NCBI RefSeq assembly: GCF_003751445.1
Contig: NZ_RJUU01000001.1
Span: forward strand, 1,369,001-1,433,000
DNA: 64,000 bases
From: Streptomyces sp. 840.1
GTDB taxonomy: Bacteria; Actinomycetota; Actinomycetes; Streptomycetales; Streptomycetaceae
Direction: 5' to 3'
Position numbers and translations under genes: made by a program. The notes under the pieces are model-generated. The model worked only from the letters and a program-made list of their open reading frames with translations. It was not told the DNA's origin and did not search any database. Shown one piece after another: positions 31,007 through 39,148 of this stretch (positions are counted from its first letter, which is position 1; each line of letters begins with the position of its first letter).

Positions 31007-31662
31007 GCTCCCGCACCGTGCGGGAACGGCTGCCCCGAGCACCGTTCCCGCGCCACACCCTGGCGGCCGGGCTGATCCCGGCCGCCGCGGCGGCGTTCGT
31101 CCTGCTGCTGGGCTCCCCCCTCGCGGAGCCCGGCGGCGGGACCGCGTCCCGCTCCGGCCCCCCGGCCACGGCGGCGGCGCCCCTGCCGGCCGCGCTCCCC
31201 GCCGCCCGCCCCGTCCGCATCGACATCCCCGGACTCCGGGTCAGCGCGCCCCTGGTGGACCTGGCCCTGGACAGCCGGGGCAAGCTCGGCGTGCCCGACC
31301 CGGCGGACCGCAATCTGGCCGGCTGGTACCGGGACGGGGTGACACCGGGCTCCCCGGGCAACGCGATCGTGGTGGCCCACGTCGACACCGCGACCGGGCC
31401 GGCCGCCTTCGCCGGGCTCGACGCGCTGCTGCCCGGCGCCACCGTGGAGGTCCGCCGCGCGGACCGGCGGATCGCGACCTTCCGGATCTACGCGGTCCGG
31501 GAGTTCGAGAAGCGCGACTTCCCCAGCGACCGTGTCTACGGTCCGACGAAGGACGCCCAACTCCGCCTGCTCACCTGCGGCGGAGCCTACGACCGCGACG
31601 AGGGGGGCTATCAGTCCAACGTGGTGGCCTTCGCCCGGCTGACGTCGGTCCGGCCCGCCTGA
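31003..31662 (+). CDS. Class F sortase
   Basis: 219 residues. N-terminal membrane anchor (LAAGLIPAAAAAFVLLLG), a Pro/Ala linker, then the sortase barrel: RIDIPGLRVSAPLVDLAL, catalytic His126 (VVAHVDT) and Cys192 (LLTCGGAYDR), with a downstream arginine. Transpeptidase that attaches a substrate to peptidoglycan or another amine. The start is TTG 31003 inside the stop of the surface-protein gene; GTG 31018 is an alternative. Tight coupling suggests the upstream protein is its substrate or partner. Confidence 0.88.
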   Translation: MSSRTVRERLPRAPFPRHTLAAGLIPAAAAAFVLLLGSPLAEPGGGTASRSGPPATAAAPLPAALPAARPVRIDIPGLRVSAPLVDLALDSRGKLGVPDPADRNLAGWYRDGVTPGSPGNAIVVAHVDTATGPAAFAGLDALLPGATVEVRRADRRIATFRIYAVREFEKRDFPSDRVYGPTKDAQLRLLTCGGAYDRDEGGYQSNVVAFARLTSVRPA

Positions 31663-31728
31663 CGAATCCGCCACGCCCGACCCCGGTTCAACCGCCGGAG
31701 CGGGGTCCGTCCGGACCAGAATGCAGCC

Positions 31729-32178
31729 ATGCCCCTTGACTGGAAGATCGTCATCGACTCCGCAGACCCGCACGCCCAGGCCGCTTTCTGGGCCGCCGCC
31801 CTCGGCTACGAGATCGAGGACAACAGCCCCCTGGTGGAACGCCTCCTGGGCCTCGGAGCCGTCCCGGAGGCGGTCACGACGACCGCGCACGGCCGGAAGG
31901 CCTGGCTCGACCTGGCGGCGGCCCGGCACCCGGACGACCCGCACGAGCCGGAGAGCGGTACCGGCCTCGGGCGCCGCCTGCTGTTCCAGCGCGTCCCCGA
32001 GCCCAAGTCGGTGAAGAACCGCCTCCACCTGGACGTGCACGCCGGACCGGACCGCCGCGACGCCGAGGCGGCCCGGCTGGAGGGGCTGGGCGCGAAGGTG
32101 CTGCGCGAGGTCGCGGAGCCGGGCGGGACGTGGACCGTAATGGCCGACCCGGAGGAGAACGAGTTCTGCCTGCAGTAG
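31729..32178 (+). CDS. VOC-family (glyoxalase-like) protein
   Basis: 149 residues with a two-module VOC fold: DWKIVIDSADPHAQAAFWAAAL at the start, KNRLHLDVHAG in the middle, and VMADPEENEFCLQ at the end. This subgroup (glyoxalase-like domain) is common in Streptomyces and unassigned in function; it may bind metal and an antibiotic or metabolite. It is separated by about 60 nt from the sortase gene and converges on the TetR gene. Confidence 0.88.
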   Translation: MPLDWKIVIDSADPHAQAAFWAAALGYEIEDNSPLVERLLGLGAVPEAVTTTAHGRKAWLDLAAARHPDDPHEPESGTGLGRRLLFQRVPEPKSVKNRLHLDVHAGPDRRDAEAARLEGLGAKVLREVAEPGGTWTVMADPEENEFCLQ

Positions 32179-32267
32179 ACGGGCCCGGGGCAGCGGGGCG
32201 CGGCTCGGGGCAGCGGCAGCCGCCCCCGGGCAACGGTTTCCTCAACGAACGTCCGGGCAGCGGCCGT

Positions 32268-32864
32268 TCACTCCGCGTCCGGCCGGGGACGCAGGCCGAG
32301 CAGGACGTCCTGGACGAGATCGGCGCTGTGCCTGACCGCTTCGTCGCCGAAGCCCAGGAAGTGCCGGTAGTGGATCGGCGCGTAGAAGAGGTCGACCATC
32401 ACGTCGGTGGGCACGTCGGAGCGGAGCTGCCCGGCGGCGACGGCGGAGTCCAGCCGGGCCCGGCACTCCGCGATGCTGGGCTCCAGGACCGTCTCGCGGA
32501 ACGCCTTCATCAGCTCGGGGTCGTTCTGGGCCTCACCCAGAACACCTCTGAAGGACTCACTGATCCTGCCGGTGATCAGCCGCCGGCTCACCGCGGTGAT
32601 CTGGGCCCCGAGGTCGGCGGCGATGTCGCCGGTATCGGGGAACGCGAAGTCGTCGCCGAGCTCCTCGTTCATGGCCTCCAGCACCACCGCGCCCTTGGAG
32701 CGCCACCACCGGTAGATCGTCGGCTTGCCCACCCCGGCCTGGGCCGCGATGGCCTCGATGGTCACCTTCGCGAAGCCCTTGCGGCTCACCAGGTCGAACG
32801 CCGCGTCGAGGATCGCCCGCCGGGCTCGCTCGCTGCGCCGTTCGCGGTTCGGGTCGGGGGTCAT
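32268..32864 (-). CDS. TetR-family regulator next to RidA gene
   Basis: 198 residues from ATG 32864. N-terminal HTH: RAILDAAFDLVSRKGFAKVT, IEAIAAQAGVGKPTIYRWWRSK; C-terminal ligand domain of the TetR_C_11 type (MVDLFYAPIHYRHFLG). Divergent from the RidA gene with two matching palindromes between them, so it probably represses both. An upstream GTG at 32885 would add seven residues. Confidence 0.9.
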   Translation of the reverse strand: MTPDPNRERRSERARRAILDAAFDLVSRKGFAKVTIEAIAAQAGVGKPTIYRWWRSKGAVVLEAMNEELGDDFAFPDTGDIAADLGAQITAVSRRLITGRISESFRGVLGEAQNDPELMKAFRETVLEPSIAECRARLDSAVAAGQLRSDVPTDVMVDLFYAPIHYRHFLGFGDEAVRHSADLVQDVLLGLRPRPDAE

Positions 32865-32883
32865 GCGCCTCACCCTACCGCTC

Positions 32884-32947
32884 ACGTGACGTTACGTTTC
32901 GTTTCGAAAAGACCTCCGGGATGACCTGGCTTCCCGTAACGTTACGG
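32884..32947. promoter_or_regulatory. Two TetR-type palindromic operators
   Basis: CGTGACGTTACG (32885-32896) and CGTAACGTTACG (32935-32946, extended to CCGTAACGTTACGG) are the same 12-bp palindrome with one change. Their centres are 50 bp apart, about five helical turns, in the TetR-RidA divergent region. They place regulator dimers on the same DNA face, near both starts. Confidence 0.7.
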
Positions 32948-33008
32948 AACGTTTCGTCACGCGGCTGTTCCGGGTCCGGTACCCGGACCGCCGAGACAGG
33001 GGAGAGAG

Positions 33009-33434
33009 ATGTCCAGCAACGAGAACGCGGCCGGCGCGGCGCGCATCCAGAAGATCGCCACCACCCCCGACTGGTACGAGCCGTACCGGATATCGCAGGC
33101 CGTCCGGGCCGGCAACTTCGTGTACGTGTCCGGGCAGGCGGGTTTCGAGGAGGACGGGACGACCGTCGAGGGCGGGTTCCTGGCGCAGGGACGGCAGGCG
33201 TTCGGGAACGTCGCACGGGTACTGGAGGCGGCCGGGCTGACCTTCGCGGACGTGGTCAAGGTCGGCATCTTCGTCCGGGACATGGCGGCGAACCTCCCCC
33301 ACGTGATCACGCTGCGCGGCGAGTTCCTGGCCGAGCCCTACCCGGCCGACACGCTCATCGAGGTCGTCTCGCTGGCCCAACCGGACTGGCAGATCGAGGT
33401 CGAGGTGATCGCACTGGACCGCGACGCCGCATGA
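33009..33434 (+). CDS. RidA-family protein (YjgF/YER057c/UK114)
   Basis: 141 residues, full length. Family features are ISQAVRAGNFVYVSGQAGFEEDG at the N-terminal half, FGNVARVLEAAGLTFADVVK, and the C-terminal IEVEVIALD. RidA hydrolyses reactive enamines/imines from PLP enzymes; paralogues have specialised roles. In this copy the family's conserved arginine near residue 105 is not evident (the segment is EFLAEPYPADTLIEV), so imine deaminase activity is doubtful. Likely controlled by the divergent TetR. Confidence 0.87.
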   Translation: MSSNENAAGAARIQKIATTPDWYEPYRISQAVRAGNFVYVSGQAGFEEDGTTVEGGFLAQGRQAFGNVARVLEAAGLTFADVVKVGIFVRDMAANLPHVITLRGEFLAEPYPADTLIEVVSLAQPDWQIEVEVIALDRDAA

Positions 33435-33600
33435 GCACGGGGACGTGACGGCGCGAAACGGGACGCGACAGCGTAGGACGGACCGTTCGGGCGCCAAATG
33501 AGTGGACTCCTCGGCGCCCGGACGGGAAAGGACGCCTGAGGCGCGGGCCCGGGTGGTGATGTTCATGCCGTCCACCCCCCTCACGAAGAGGTGCCCCCGC

Positions 33601-34800
33601 ATGCGTCGTACCCCCTCCCGCCGTCTGCTCGCCGCAGCGCTGCTCGTGGCGTCCGCGCTGGCCTCGACGGCGGCGTTCCCCGCGCCCGCCGTCCAGGCCG
33701 CGGGCACCGCCGCGCACCACAGGGCCGACTGGCCGCCGCACGGCCTCGGATCCGCGCTCACCGCACGGCTGGACAGCACCATCGCGGACGTCCGCGAGCA
33801 GGCGGGCATCCCCGGCGTGGTCGTCGGGCTGTGGATGCCGGGCAGGGGCAGCTACGTCCGCGCGACCGGCGTGGCCGACACCGCCACCGGCCGGCCGATG
33901 GCCGCCGACTCCTTCGTCCGGATCGGCAGCGAGACCAAGACCTTCACCGTCACCGCCCTGCTCAAGCTCGTCGACGAGCACCGGATCGGGCTGGACGACC
34001 CCATCTCCCGCTACGTCCGCGGCGTGCCTAACGGCCGCCGGATCACCCTGCGCCACCTCGCGGAGATGCGCAGCGGCCTGTTCCCGTACACGTCCGACCC
34101 CGGCTTCATCCAGGCCCTGCTGAGCGACCCGCAGCGCTACTTCAGCCCGCGCCAGTCACTCGCGTACGGCTTCAGGCACGCGAACACCTCCGCGCCGGGC
34201 AAGCAGTTCCAGTACTCCAACACCAACCTCGTCCTGCTCGGCCTGGTGATCGAGAGGGTCAGCGGTCACAAGCTCGCCGACTTCATCCACCAGCGGGTGC
34301 TGCGCCCGGCCCACCTGCACCGCACGCTGTTCCCGAGGGGGGCCGAGTTCCCCGAGCCGCACCCGCACGGCTACACCGACCAGACGCTCAGCGGCGACAC
34401 CGCGGACGCCACGGACTGGAATCCCAGCTGGGCCTGGGCGGCCGGGGCGATGATCTCGGACCTGCACGACCTGCGCCGCTGGGCGAAGACCGTCGCCACC
34501 GGCACCCTGCTCAGCCCCGGCACCCAGGCACAGCGGCTCAGGACGCTGCCGACGGGCTTTCCCGGTACGCGTTACGGCCTCGGGATCTTCGAGACCAACG
34601 GATGGATCGGGCACAACGGATCGATCCCGGGGTACGAGACCGTGACCGTCTACCTGCCCTCGCAGAAGGCCACCCTGGTCATCATGATCAACACGGACAG
34701 CCAGCGGAACGGCCAGGAGCCGTCCACCGTCCTGGCCCGCGCGATCACCGGGATCGTCACGCCGGACAACGTCTACGACGGCTCGGTCGTCACGCGCTAA
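33601..34800 (+). CDS. Exported serine hydrolase (beta-lactamase/DD-peptidase class C fold)
   Basis: 399 residues with a Sec signal peptide (RRLLAAALLVASALASTAAF). Active-site motifs of the class C beta-lactamase/DD-carboxypeptidase family: Ser110-Glu-Thr-Lys113, Tyr205-Ser-Asn and His338-Asn-Gly. Likely acts on D-Ala-D-Ala peptides or a similar amide outside the cell. ATG 33601 is preceded by GAAGAGG. The stop codon TAA is part of the left inverted repeat of the element at 34798, so the insertion may have set the C-terminus. Confidence 0.9.
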   Translation: MRRTPSRRLLAAALLVASALASTAAFPAPAVQAAGTAAHHRADWPPHGLGSALTARLDSTIADVREQAGIPGVVVGLWMPGRGSYVRATGVADTATGRPMAADSFVRIGSETKTFTVTALLKLVDEHRIGLDDPISRYVRGVPNGRRITLRHLAEMRSGLFPYTSDPGFIQALLSDPQRYFSPRQSLAYGFRHANTSAPGKQFQYSNTNLVLLGLVIERVSGHKLADFIHQRVLRPAHLHRTLFPRGAEFPEPHPHGYTDQTLSGDTADATDWNPSWAWAAGAMISDLHDLRRWAKTVATGTLLSPGTQAQRLRTLPTGFPGTRYGLGIFETNGWIGHNGSIPGYETVTVYLPSQKATLVIMINTDSQRNGQEPSTVLARAITGIVTPDNVYDGSVVTR

Positions 34801-34944
34801 AGGTTGTTGCACAAGGCCCGAACGATCTCCAGGGCCAGCATGCGGTCGCCGCCCAGGCCGGTGGAAAACGGTGCACAAACGGGCAGTTGATCATGCCCGA
34901 GATGGCCGAATCCGGGCGTGATCGCCGTTGTGCAACAACCTTTA
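34798..34944. mobile_element. MITE-like element or IS remnant with 17-bp perfect inverted repeats
   Basis: TAAAGGTTGTTGCACAA at 34798-34814 and its exact complement at 34928-34944 bound 147 bp. On the minus strand a frame ending in TAG inside the left repeat reads GLGGDRMLALEIVRALCNNL, which looks like a protein C-terminus, possibly of a transposase. No full transposase. The element abuts the hydrolase stop. Family not identified. Confidence 0.6.
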
Positions 34945-34954
34945 GGGCCTGTCT

Positions 34955-35105
34955 TCAAACTGCCGTATCGACCCGCAGCCGGCGGAGTGCGGCGACGGGG
35001 CGGGCACCGGCTGCCGGTGCCCGCCCCGTCGCCGTCTCGGACGCGGTGAAGCCGAGCATGTCGCGCAGGATCAGCGCACCGTGCGGGTTCGCGGCCGACG
35101 GGGGA
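34955..35105 (-). pseudogene. Possible ECF sigma factor remnant
   Basis: The minus-strand frame immediately following the MarR stop reads SAANPHGALILRDMLGFTAS then ETA, resembling the start of ECF sigma region 4 (usually alilRDvlGfsa-ETAe). After ETA it runs into the 22-bp hairpin sequence and stops at 34955. There is no start and no other sigma region, so this is at most a decayed fragment. Resemblance judged by eye. Confidence 0.35.
34990..35034. terminator. 22-bp perfect hairpin between converging genes
   Basis: CGGCGACGGGGCGGGCACCGGC and its complement flank a single T. This very stable hairpin lies between the plus-strand hydrolase/remnant element and the minus-strand MarR gene, and could stop transcription from both sides. 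Confidence 0.65.
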
Positions 35106-35546
35106 TCACCCCACCCCGCTGACCCTGCGGAGCATGTCGAGGAACTGGTCCCGCTCGGCCGCCGAGAGCGGGGCCAGCAGCTCGTCGTTGGCCCGCTCCC
35201 CCGCCTTCGAGCACTCCTCCAGTCGCCGCGCCCCGTCGGCGGTGAGGCTCACCGCGTTCTTGCGGCGGTCGGCGGGGTCGGGGGCGCGGACGACGAGGCC
35301 CGCCGCCTGGAGGTCGTTGAGGATGACGACCACATCCTTCGGGTCGAGCGAGACCGTCCGGCCGAGCTCGGCCTGGGCCACCGGTGCGAGGTCCGCGACA
35401 GCAGCGAGGACCACGTGATGCCACATCCGCATGTCGTGCCGCGCGAGCGCCTCCGCGACCAGCCCGCGCCCCCGGGCCGCCGCCCGGCCCAGGAGCCAGC
35501 TCGGGAGGGTGCGGATGCGGCTGGGCGCCGGCGGGTTGTCTGCCAT
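35106..35546 (-). CDS. MarR-family regulator
   Basis: 146 residues. Winged helix with MWHHVVLAAVADLAPVAQAELG, LDPKDVVVILNDLQAAGLV and the wing RAPDPADRRKNAVSLTADG. Divergent from the quinone oxidoreductase-like gene, whose promoter region holds two matching palindromes, so it most likely represses that gene and itself. Ligand unknown; MarR proteins commonly respond to phenolics or oxidants. Confidence 0.92.
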   Translation of the reverse strand: MADNPPAPSRIRTLPSWLLGRAAARGRGLVAEALARHDMRMWHHVVLAAVADLAPVAQAELGRTVSLDPKDVVVILNDLQAAGLVVRAPDPADRRKNAVSLTADGARRLEECSKAGERANDELLAPLSAAERDQFLDMLRRVSGVG

Positions 35547-35568
35547 GCGGATCAGCCTATCGAAATAC

Positions 35569-35615
35569 CGTTGGACTTCCCAACGATCTACTCGATACCG
35601 TTGGGACTACCAATG
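35569..35615. promoter_or_regulatory. Twin MarR operators
   Basis: CGTTGG-ACTTC-CCAACG (35569-35585) and CGTTGG-GACTA-CCAATG (35599-35615) are inverted repeats of the same half-site, the second with one mismatch, each preceded by ATAC. Their centres are 30 bp apart, three helical turns. They occupy most of the 98-nt divergent region. Confidence 0.7.
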
Positions 35616-35644
35616 GATTCGCGGGCGTCAGGAGGACATCGCTC

Positions 35645-36571
35645 ATGCGACGCGTCCGGTACGAACACAGCGGCGGACCCGAGGTGCTGTTCCACGAGGA
35701 GGTCCCCGTACCTGAGCCCGGCGAGGGTAAACTGCTGGTCAGGGCCGAGGCGGTGGGCATCACGCTGCCCGTCGTGCGCAAGGTGCGCGAGAGCGGGCGG
35801 CCCGTTCCGCTCGGCGGCGAGGTGGCCGGCGAGGTGGTCCGGGCCGGCAAGGGGGTGCACGGGTACGCGCCGGGCGACCGGGTCACCGGGCTGTGCTTCG
35901 GTCACGGGTACGCGCAGTACGCGCTACTGCGGGCCGCGATGGCCTCGCGGATCCCGGCGGACGCCACCGCCAGGGACGCCGTGGCGCTGGTCCGCAGCGG
36001 CGTCGTGGCGCTGGGCGCCCTGGAGGCCGCACGGCCGGAACGGGGCGAGTCGGTCCTGGTCACCGCCGCGGCCAGCGGGGTCGGCCATCTCGCCCTGCAG
36101 CTGGCCCGGTTGCGGGGCGCGTCCCGTGTCGTCGCCGCGGTGGGCGATCCGGCCAAGGCCGGCTTCGTGCGCTCGCTGGGCGCCGATGCCGTGGTGACGT
36201 ACGGGCAGGAAAGCTGGGGAGAGCCCGTCGACATCGTGCTGGACGCGGTCGGCGGCGCGCTGCTCACACCCGCGGTCAAGGCGCTCGCCCCGGGCGGCCG
36301 GCTGGTCGCGTACAGCTCGGGCGGCGGCACCATCGAGGCGTACGACCTCCTCGTGGGAGGCAGATCGGCCATCGGGTTCCAGGTGGCGATGGTCGCCAGG
36401 AACCGGCCGAGGCGGTACGCGGCCTGGATCGAGGACCTGTGGAGGCTCTTCGGCGAGGGCGCCCTGCGGCCCGCCGTGCACGCGGAGTTCGCGCTGGAGG
36501 ACGCGGCACGCGCACACGCGACGATCGAGGACCGGGCCAACCGGGGAAAGGTGGTCCTGATGGTTCGATGA
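35645..36571 (+). CDS. Zinc-independent MDR family NADPH:quinone oxidoreductase-like protein
   Basis: 308 residues. GroES-like N-terminal domain (HSGGPEVLFHEEVPVPEPGE) and Rossmann domain with VLVTAAASGVGHLALQLARL (NADPH-binding AAxxGVG) then LDAVGGALL. No zinc-ligand pattern, so it belongs with the quinone/enone reductases (QOR). ATG 35645 follows AGGAGG. Controlled in all likelihood by the divergent MarR gene through the twin operators. Confidence 0.88.
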   Translation: MRRVRYEHSGGPEVLFHEEVPVPEPGEGKLLVRAEAVGITLPVVRKVRESGRPVPLGGEVAGEVVRAGKGVHGYAPGDRVTGLCFGHGYAQYALLRAAMASRIPADATARDAVALVRSGVVALGALEAARPERGESVLVTAAASGVGHLALQLARLRGASRVVAAVGDPAKAGFVRSLGADAVVTYGQESWGEPVDIVLDAVGGALLTPAVKALAPGGRLVAYSSGGGTIEAYDLLVGGRSAIGFQVAMVARNRPRRYAAWIEDLWRLFGEGALRPAVHAEFALEDAARAHATIEDRANRGKVVLMVR

Positions 36572-36656
36572 ACCCTCGGCACCCTTCCCCGGGGCAGCAC
36601 TGCCGGACGCCGGCCAGCGCGCCGGACCCCGGACGCGGACCGCATACGCTCGCCCC

Positions 36657-37463
36657 ATGCCTCTCCCGCCCGCATACGCCCTCGTCGCCACGGACCTGGA
36701 CGGCACCCTGCTGCGCCACGACGACACCGTGAGCCCCCGCACCCGCGCCGCGCTCGGCCTCGCCGCCGCAGCCGGGGCCCGCCACCTCGTGGCCACCGGC
36801 CGACCGGTGCCCGCCGTAAGGGAGTTGTTCGCCGCGCTGGGGTACCGGGGGCTCGCCGTCTGCGGGCAGGGCACTCAGGTGTACGACGCCGGGGCCGGGC
36901 GCATGATCCGCGCGGTCGTCCTGGACCGGGAGGCGGCCGCCGCCGCGCTCGGCAAGATAGAGGCCCAGGTGGGGCAGGTGTTCGCCGCGGTGGACCAGGA
37001 CGGCGCCGACGGCCGGACCCTGATCGAGCCGGGCTACCTCATGCCGCACCCGGCGCTGGCCTCCCAGCGCGCCTCCCACCGCGACGAGTTGTGGGCCGCC
37101 CCCGTCATCAAGGTGCTGATCCGCCACCCGGAGCTCGACGACGACGAACTGGCGGCCGCCGCGCACGCCGCCGTCGGAGATCTGGCGACCGTCACCCTGT
37201 CCGGGCCGGGCACGGTCGAGCTCCAGCCGTACGGCATCGACAAGGGCGCCGGAATCGCGCTCGCCGCCGAACACCTCGGACTGGACCCGGCCACCGCGAT
37301 CGCCTTCGGCGACATGCCGAACGACCTGCCGATGTTCCGCAGTTGCGGATACGGGGTGGCGATGGCCAACGCCCACCCGCTCCTGCGGGCCGAGGCGGAC
37401 GAGGTGACCCTGTCCCATCAGGACGACGGGGTCGCGGTGGTCCTGGAGCGGGTCTTCGGCTGA
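36657..37463 (+). CDS. HAD-superfamily Cof-type phosphatase
   Basis: 268 residues. HAD motif I DLDGTLL with nucleophile Asp near residue 13, motif II VATGRP, the large Cof-type cap (about 85-185), and motifs III/IV DKGAGIALAAEHLGL and FGDMPNDLPMF. Family enzymes hydrolyse sugar phosphates, flavin phosphates or PLP; the substrate here is unknown. It converges on the TetR gene, ending 7 nt away. Confidence 0.92.
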   Translation: MPLPPAYALVATDLDGTLLRHDDTVSPRTRAALGLAAAAGARHLVATGRPVPAVRELFAALGYRGLAVCGQGTQVYDAGAGRMIRAVVLDREAAAAALGKIEAQVGQVFAAVDQDGADGRTLIEPGYLMPHPALASQRASHRDELWAAPVIKVLIRHPELDDDELAAAAHAAVGDLATVTLSGPGTVELQPYGIDKGAGIALAAEHLGLDPATAIAFGDMPNDLPMFRSCGYGVAMANAHPLLRAEADEVTLSHQDDGVAVVLERVFG

Positions 37464-37469
37464 CCCGCC

Positions 37470-38060
37470 TCAGCCCACCCCCGCCCCCAGCGACCGCAGT
37501 ACGTGGTCGACCAGGGACGCCACCGCATCCGGGTCCTGCATCGGCTTGCGCAGTACGTGGCGGTAGTAGACCGGGCCGTACAGCATCTCCACCGCCAGCC
37601 GCAGATCGGCGCCCGGCGGGATCTGGCCCTGCGCCTGCGCGGCGCGCAGCCGGTTGACCACCTCTTCGAAACGGGGTTCGATCAGCTGGGTGCGTACGAT
37701 TTCGGCCAATTCGTCGTCGTGGTGGACCTCGGAGAGTATGCCGGCGTACGCGGGGCCGAAGGGCGGGACGGAGAGCACGGCGACCGCGCCGTTCACATGG
37801 GTGCGCAGGTCTGCGGCGATGTCATCGGTCTCGACGGGCGGGTTGGACTGGACCAGGGCCTCCGTGAACGCCTCCAGAAGCACCGCGCTCTTCGATGGCC
37901 ACCAGCGGTAGATCGTCTTCTTGCTGACACCCGCCCGTGCAGCGATGGCCTCGACGGTGACGCGGCCGTAGCCCTTCTCCGTACACAGGTCGAGGGCTGC
38001 TTCCAGGGTCGCCCTGCGTGAGCTCTCGCTGCGGCGCAGTGACCTCGGCGATGTGATCAT
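37470..38060 (-). CDS. TetR-family regulator upstream of ABC exporter
   Basis: 196 residues. HTH: ATLEAALDLCTEKGYGRVTV, EAIAARAGVSKKTIYRWWPSK; C-terminal domain with LRLAVEMLYGPVYYRHVL, the same subtype as the TetR at 32268 and about equally long, so the two are paralogues. The minus-strand ABC transporter genes lie upstream on the same strand, 197 nt away, but no direct link is seen. Target unknown. Confidence 0.9.
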   Translation of the reverse strand: MITSPRSLRRSESSRRATLEAALDLCTEKGYGRVTVEAIAARAGVSKKTIYRWWPSKSAVLLEAFTEALVQSNPPVETDDIAADLRTHVNGAVAVLSVPPFGPAYAGILSEVHHDDELAEIVRTQLIEPRFEEVVNRLRAAQAQGQIPPGADLRLAVEMLYGPVYYRHVLRKPMQDPDAVASLVDHVLRSLGAGVG

Positions 38061-38094
38061 TCGGTGAGCATAGGGCTGTTTGAGCCAATCCTTG

Positions 38095-38124
38095 TTGACA
38101 GTCCGTCGTCAGAAGTCGAACAAT
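38095..38124 (+). promoter_or_regulatory. Orphan promoter-like sequence
   Basis: TTGACA (38095-38100), 18 nt, then AACAAT: a full -35 consensus with a fair -10, pointing right where the next plus-strand gene is more than 4 kb away. It could drive antisense RNA against the ABC permease, or be chance. The gap 38061-38257 otherwise shows only a short CCGTTCGTG direct repeat near 38173. Confidence 0.25.
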
Positions 38125-38257
38125 ACTCAAGCGGAAACGGAACGTACCGTGTCGGCTCGTTCCAGTCCTTCGCACCGTTCGTGCCGTTCGTGCCGCGACG
38201 AGCCGATCGGGGGACGGCTCGCCCGGCCGACGGTACGGGTGAGGGTCCCGGCCGAGG

Positions 38258-39148
38258 TCAGGCGGTGATGTCCTTCGCCGTGAAACGCGCCCAGGCCGCC
38301 GAGCCGAACACCGCCGCGTACAGCGCCTGCAGCTCCAAGTTCTTCACCAGGTCGTCCCAGTACACCGGGGCGCGCAGCAGGTCCGCGAAGGACAGCCAGT
38401 AGTGCGGGAAGAGGTACGGGTGGATCCCGTGCAGCTGCGGAATGGTGTCCAGGATCTGCACCGTGATGAGGATCCCGACCGTCGCCGCCATGGCCGCGAT
38501 GCCGCTGTTGGTGAGGGTCGAGACGAACAGTCCGAGCACCGCGAAGCCGATCAGTGATGCCGCGACCGCCACCGCGATGACCGCCGCTCTCAACAGGCCC
38601 TCGCCGAAACCGATCCGGGTGCCGGAGATCGTCGTGACGTCCCCGACGGGGAACAGCAGCGCGCCCACGGCCAGCGCGGACGCCGCCACCACCAGGGTGG
38701 CGAGCAGGCAGAAGGCCAGCGTGGTGGCGTATTTGGCGAGCAGCAGCCTGGTCCGGCCGGCCGGTGCGACCAGCAGGTAGCGCAGCGTTCCCGCGTTGGC
38801 CTCGCCCGCGACGGAGTCGCCCGCGATGACGCCGACCGCCATCGGGAGGAAGACCGGGAGCGTGGCGGCGAGGGAGGCGAAGACCAGGAAGAGGCCGTTG
38901 TTGGTCACCTGGGAGAGGAACGCGGGCCCTGCCCCGCTCTCGCCGGGACCGGCCGGTGAGCCGTTCGACGTCTCGATCCGCACCGCGATCCCGATCAGTA
39001 CGGGTACGGCGGCCAGCACCCCGAGCAGGGCCAGGGTGCGCCAGCGGCGCAGCGTGGTGGTGAGTTCGGAGCGCAGGATGCCGAGCGTCCACAGCGGGTT
39101 GCGCGGGAGTGGGGCGGCCTCCTCGCGTGCCTGTTCAGCCTGCGACAT
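38258..39148 (-). CDS. ABC-2 type transporter permease
   Basis: 296 residues, six predicted membrane helices: TLALLGVLAAVPVLIGIAV first, then VFASLAATLPVFLPMAVGVI, SGTLRY-like NAGTLRYLLVAPAGRTRLLL, and later hydrophobic runs. Membrane half of an ABC-2 exporter whose ATPase is encoded immediately upstream with a 14-nt overlap. Substrate unknown; such pairs often export lipids, lantibiotics or drugs. Confidence 0.9.
   Translation of the reverse strand: MSQAEQAREEAAPLPRNPLWTLGILRSELTTTLRRWRTLALLGVLAAVPVLIGIAVRIETSNGSPAGPGESGAGPAFLSQVTNNGLFLVFASLAATLPVFLPMAVGVIAGDSVAGEANAGTLRYLLVAPAGRTRLLLAKYATTLAFCLLATLVVAASALAVGALLFPVGDVTTISGTRIGFGEGLLRAAVIAVAVAASLIGFAVLGLFVSTLTNSGIAAMAATVGILITVQILDTIPQLHGIHPYLFPHYWLSFADLLRAPVYWDDLVKNLELQALYAAVFGSAAWARFTAKDITA

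Noticed and set aside
32183..32231. GCCCGGGG/CCCCGGGC pair between the VOC and TetR genes as terminator
   Set aside because: Only 8 bp with a loop of over 30 nt; not convincing.
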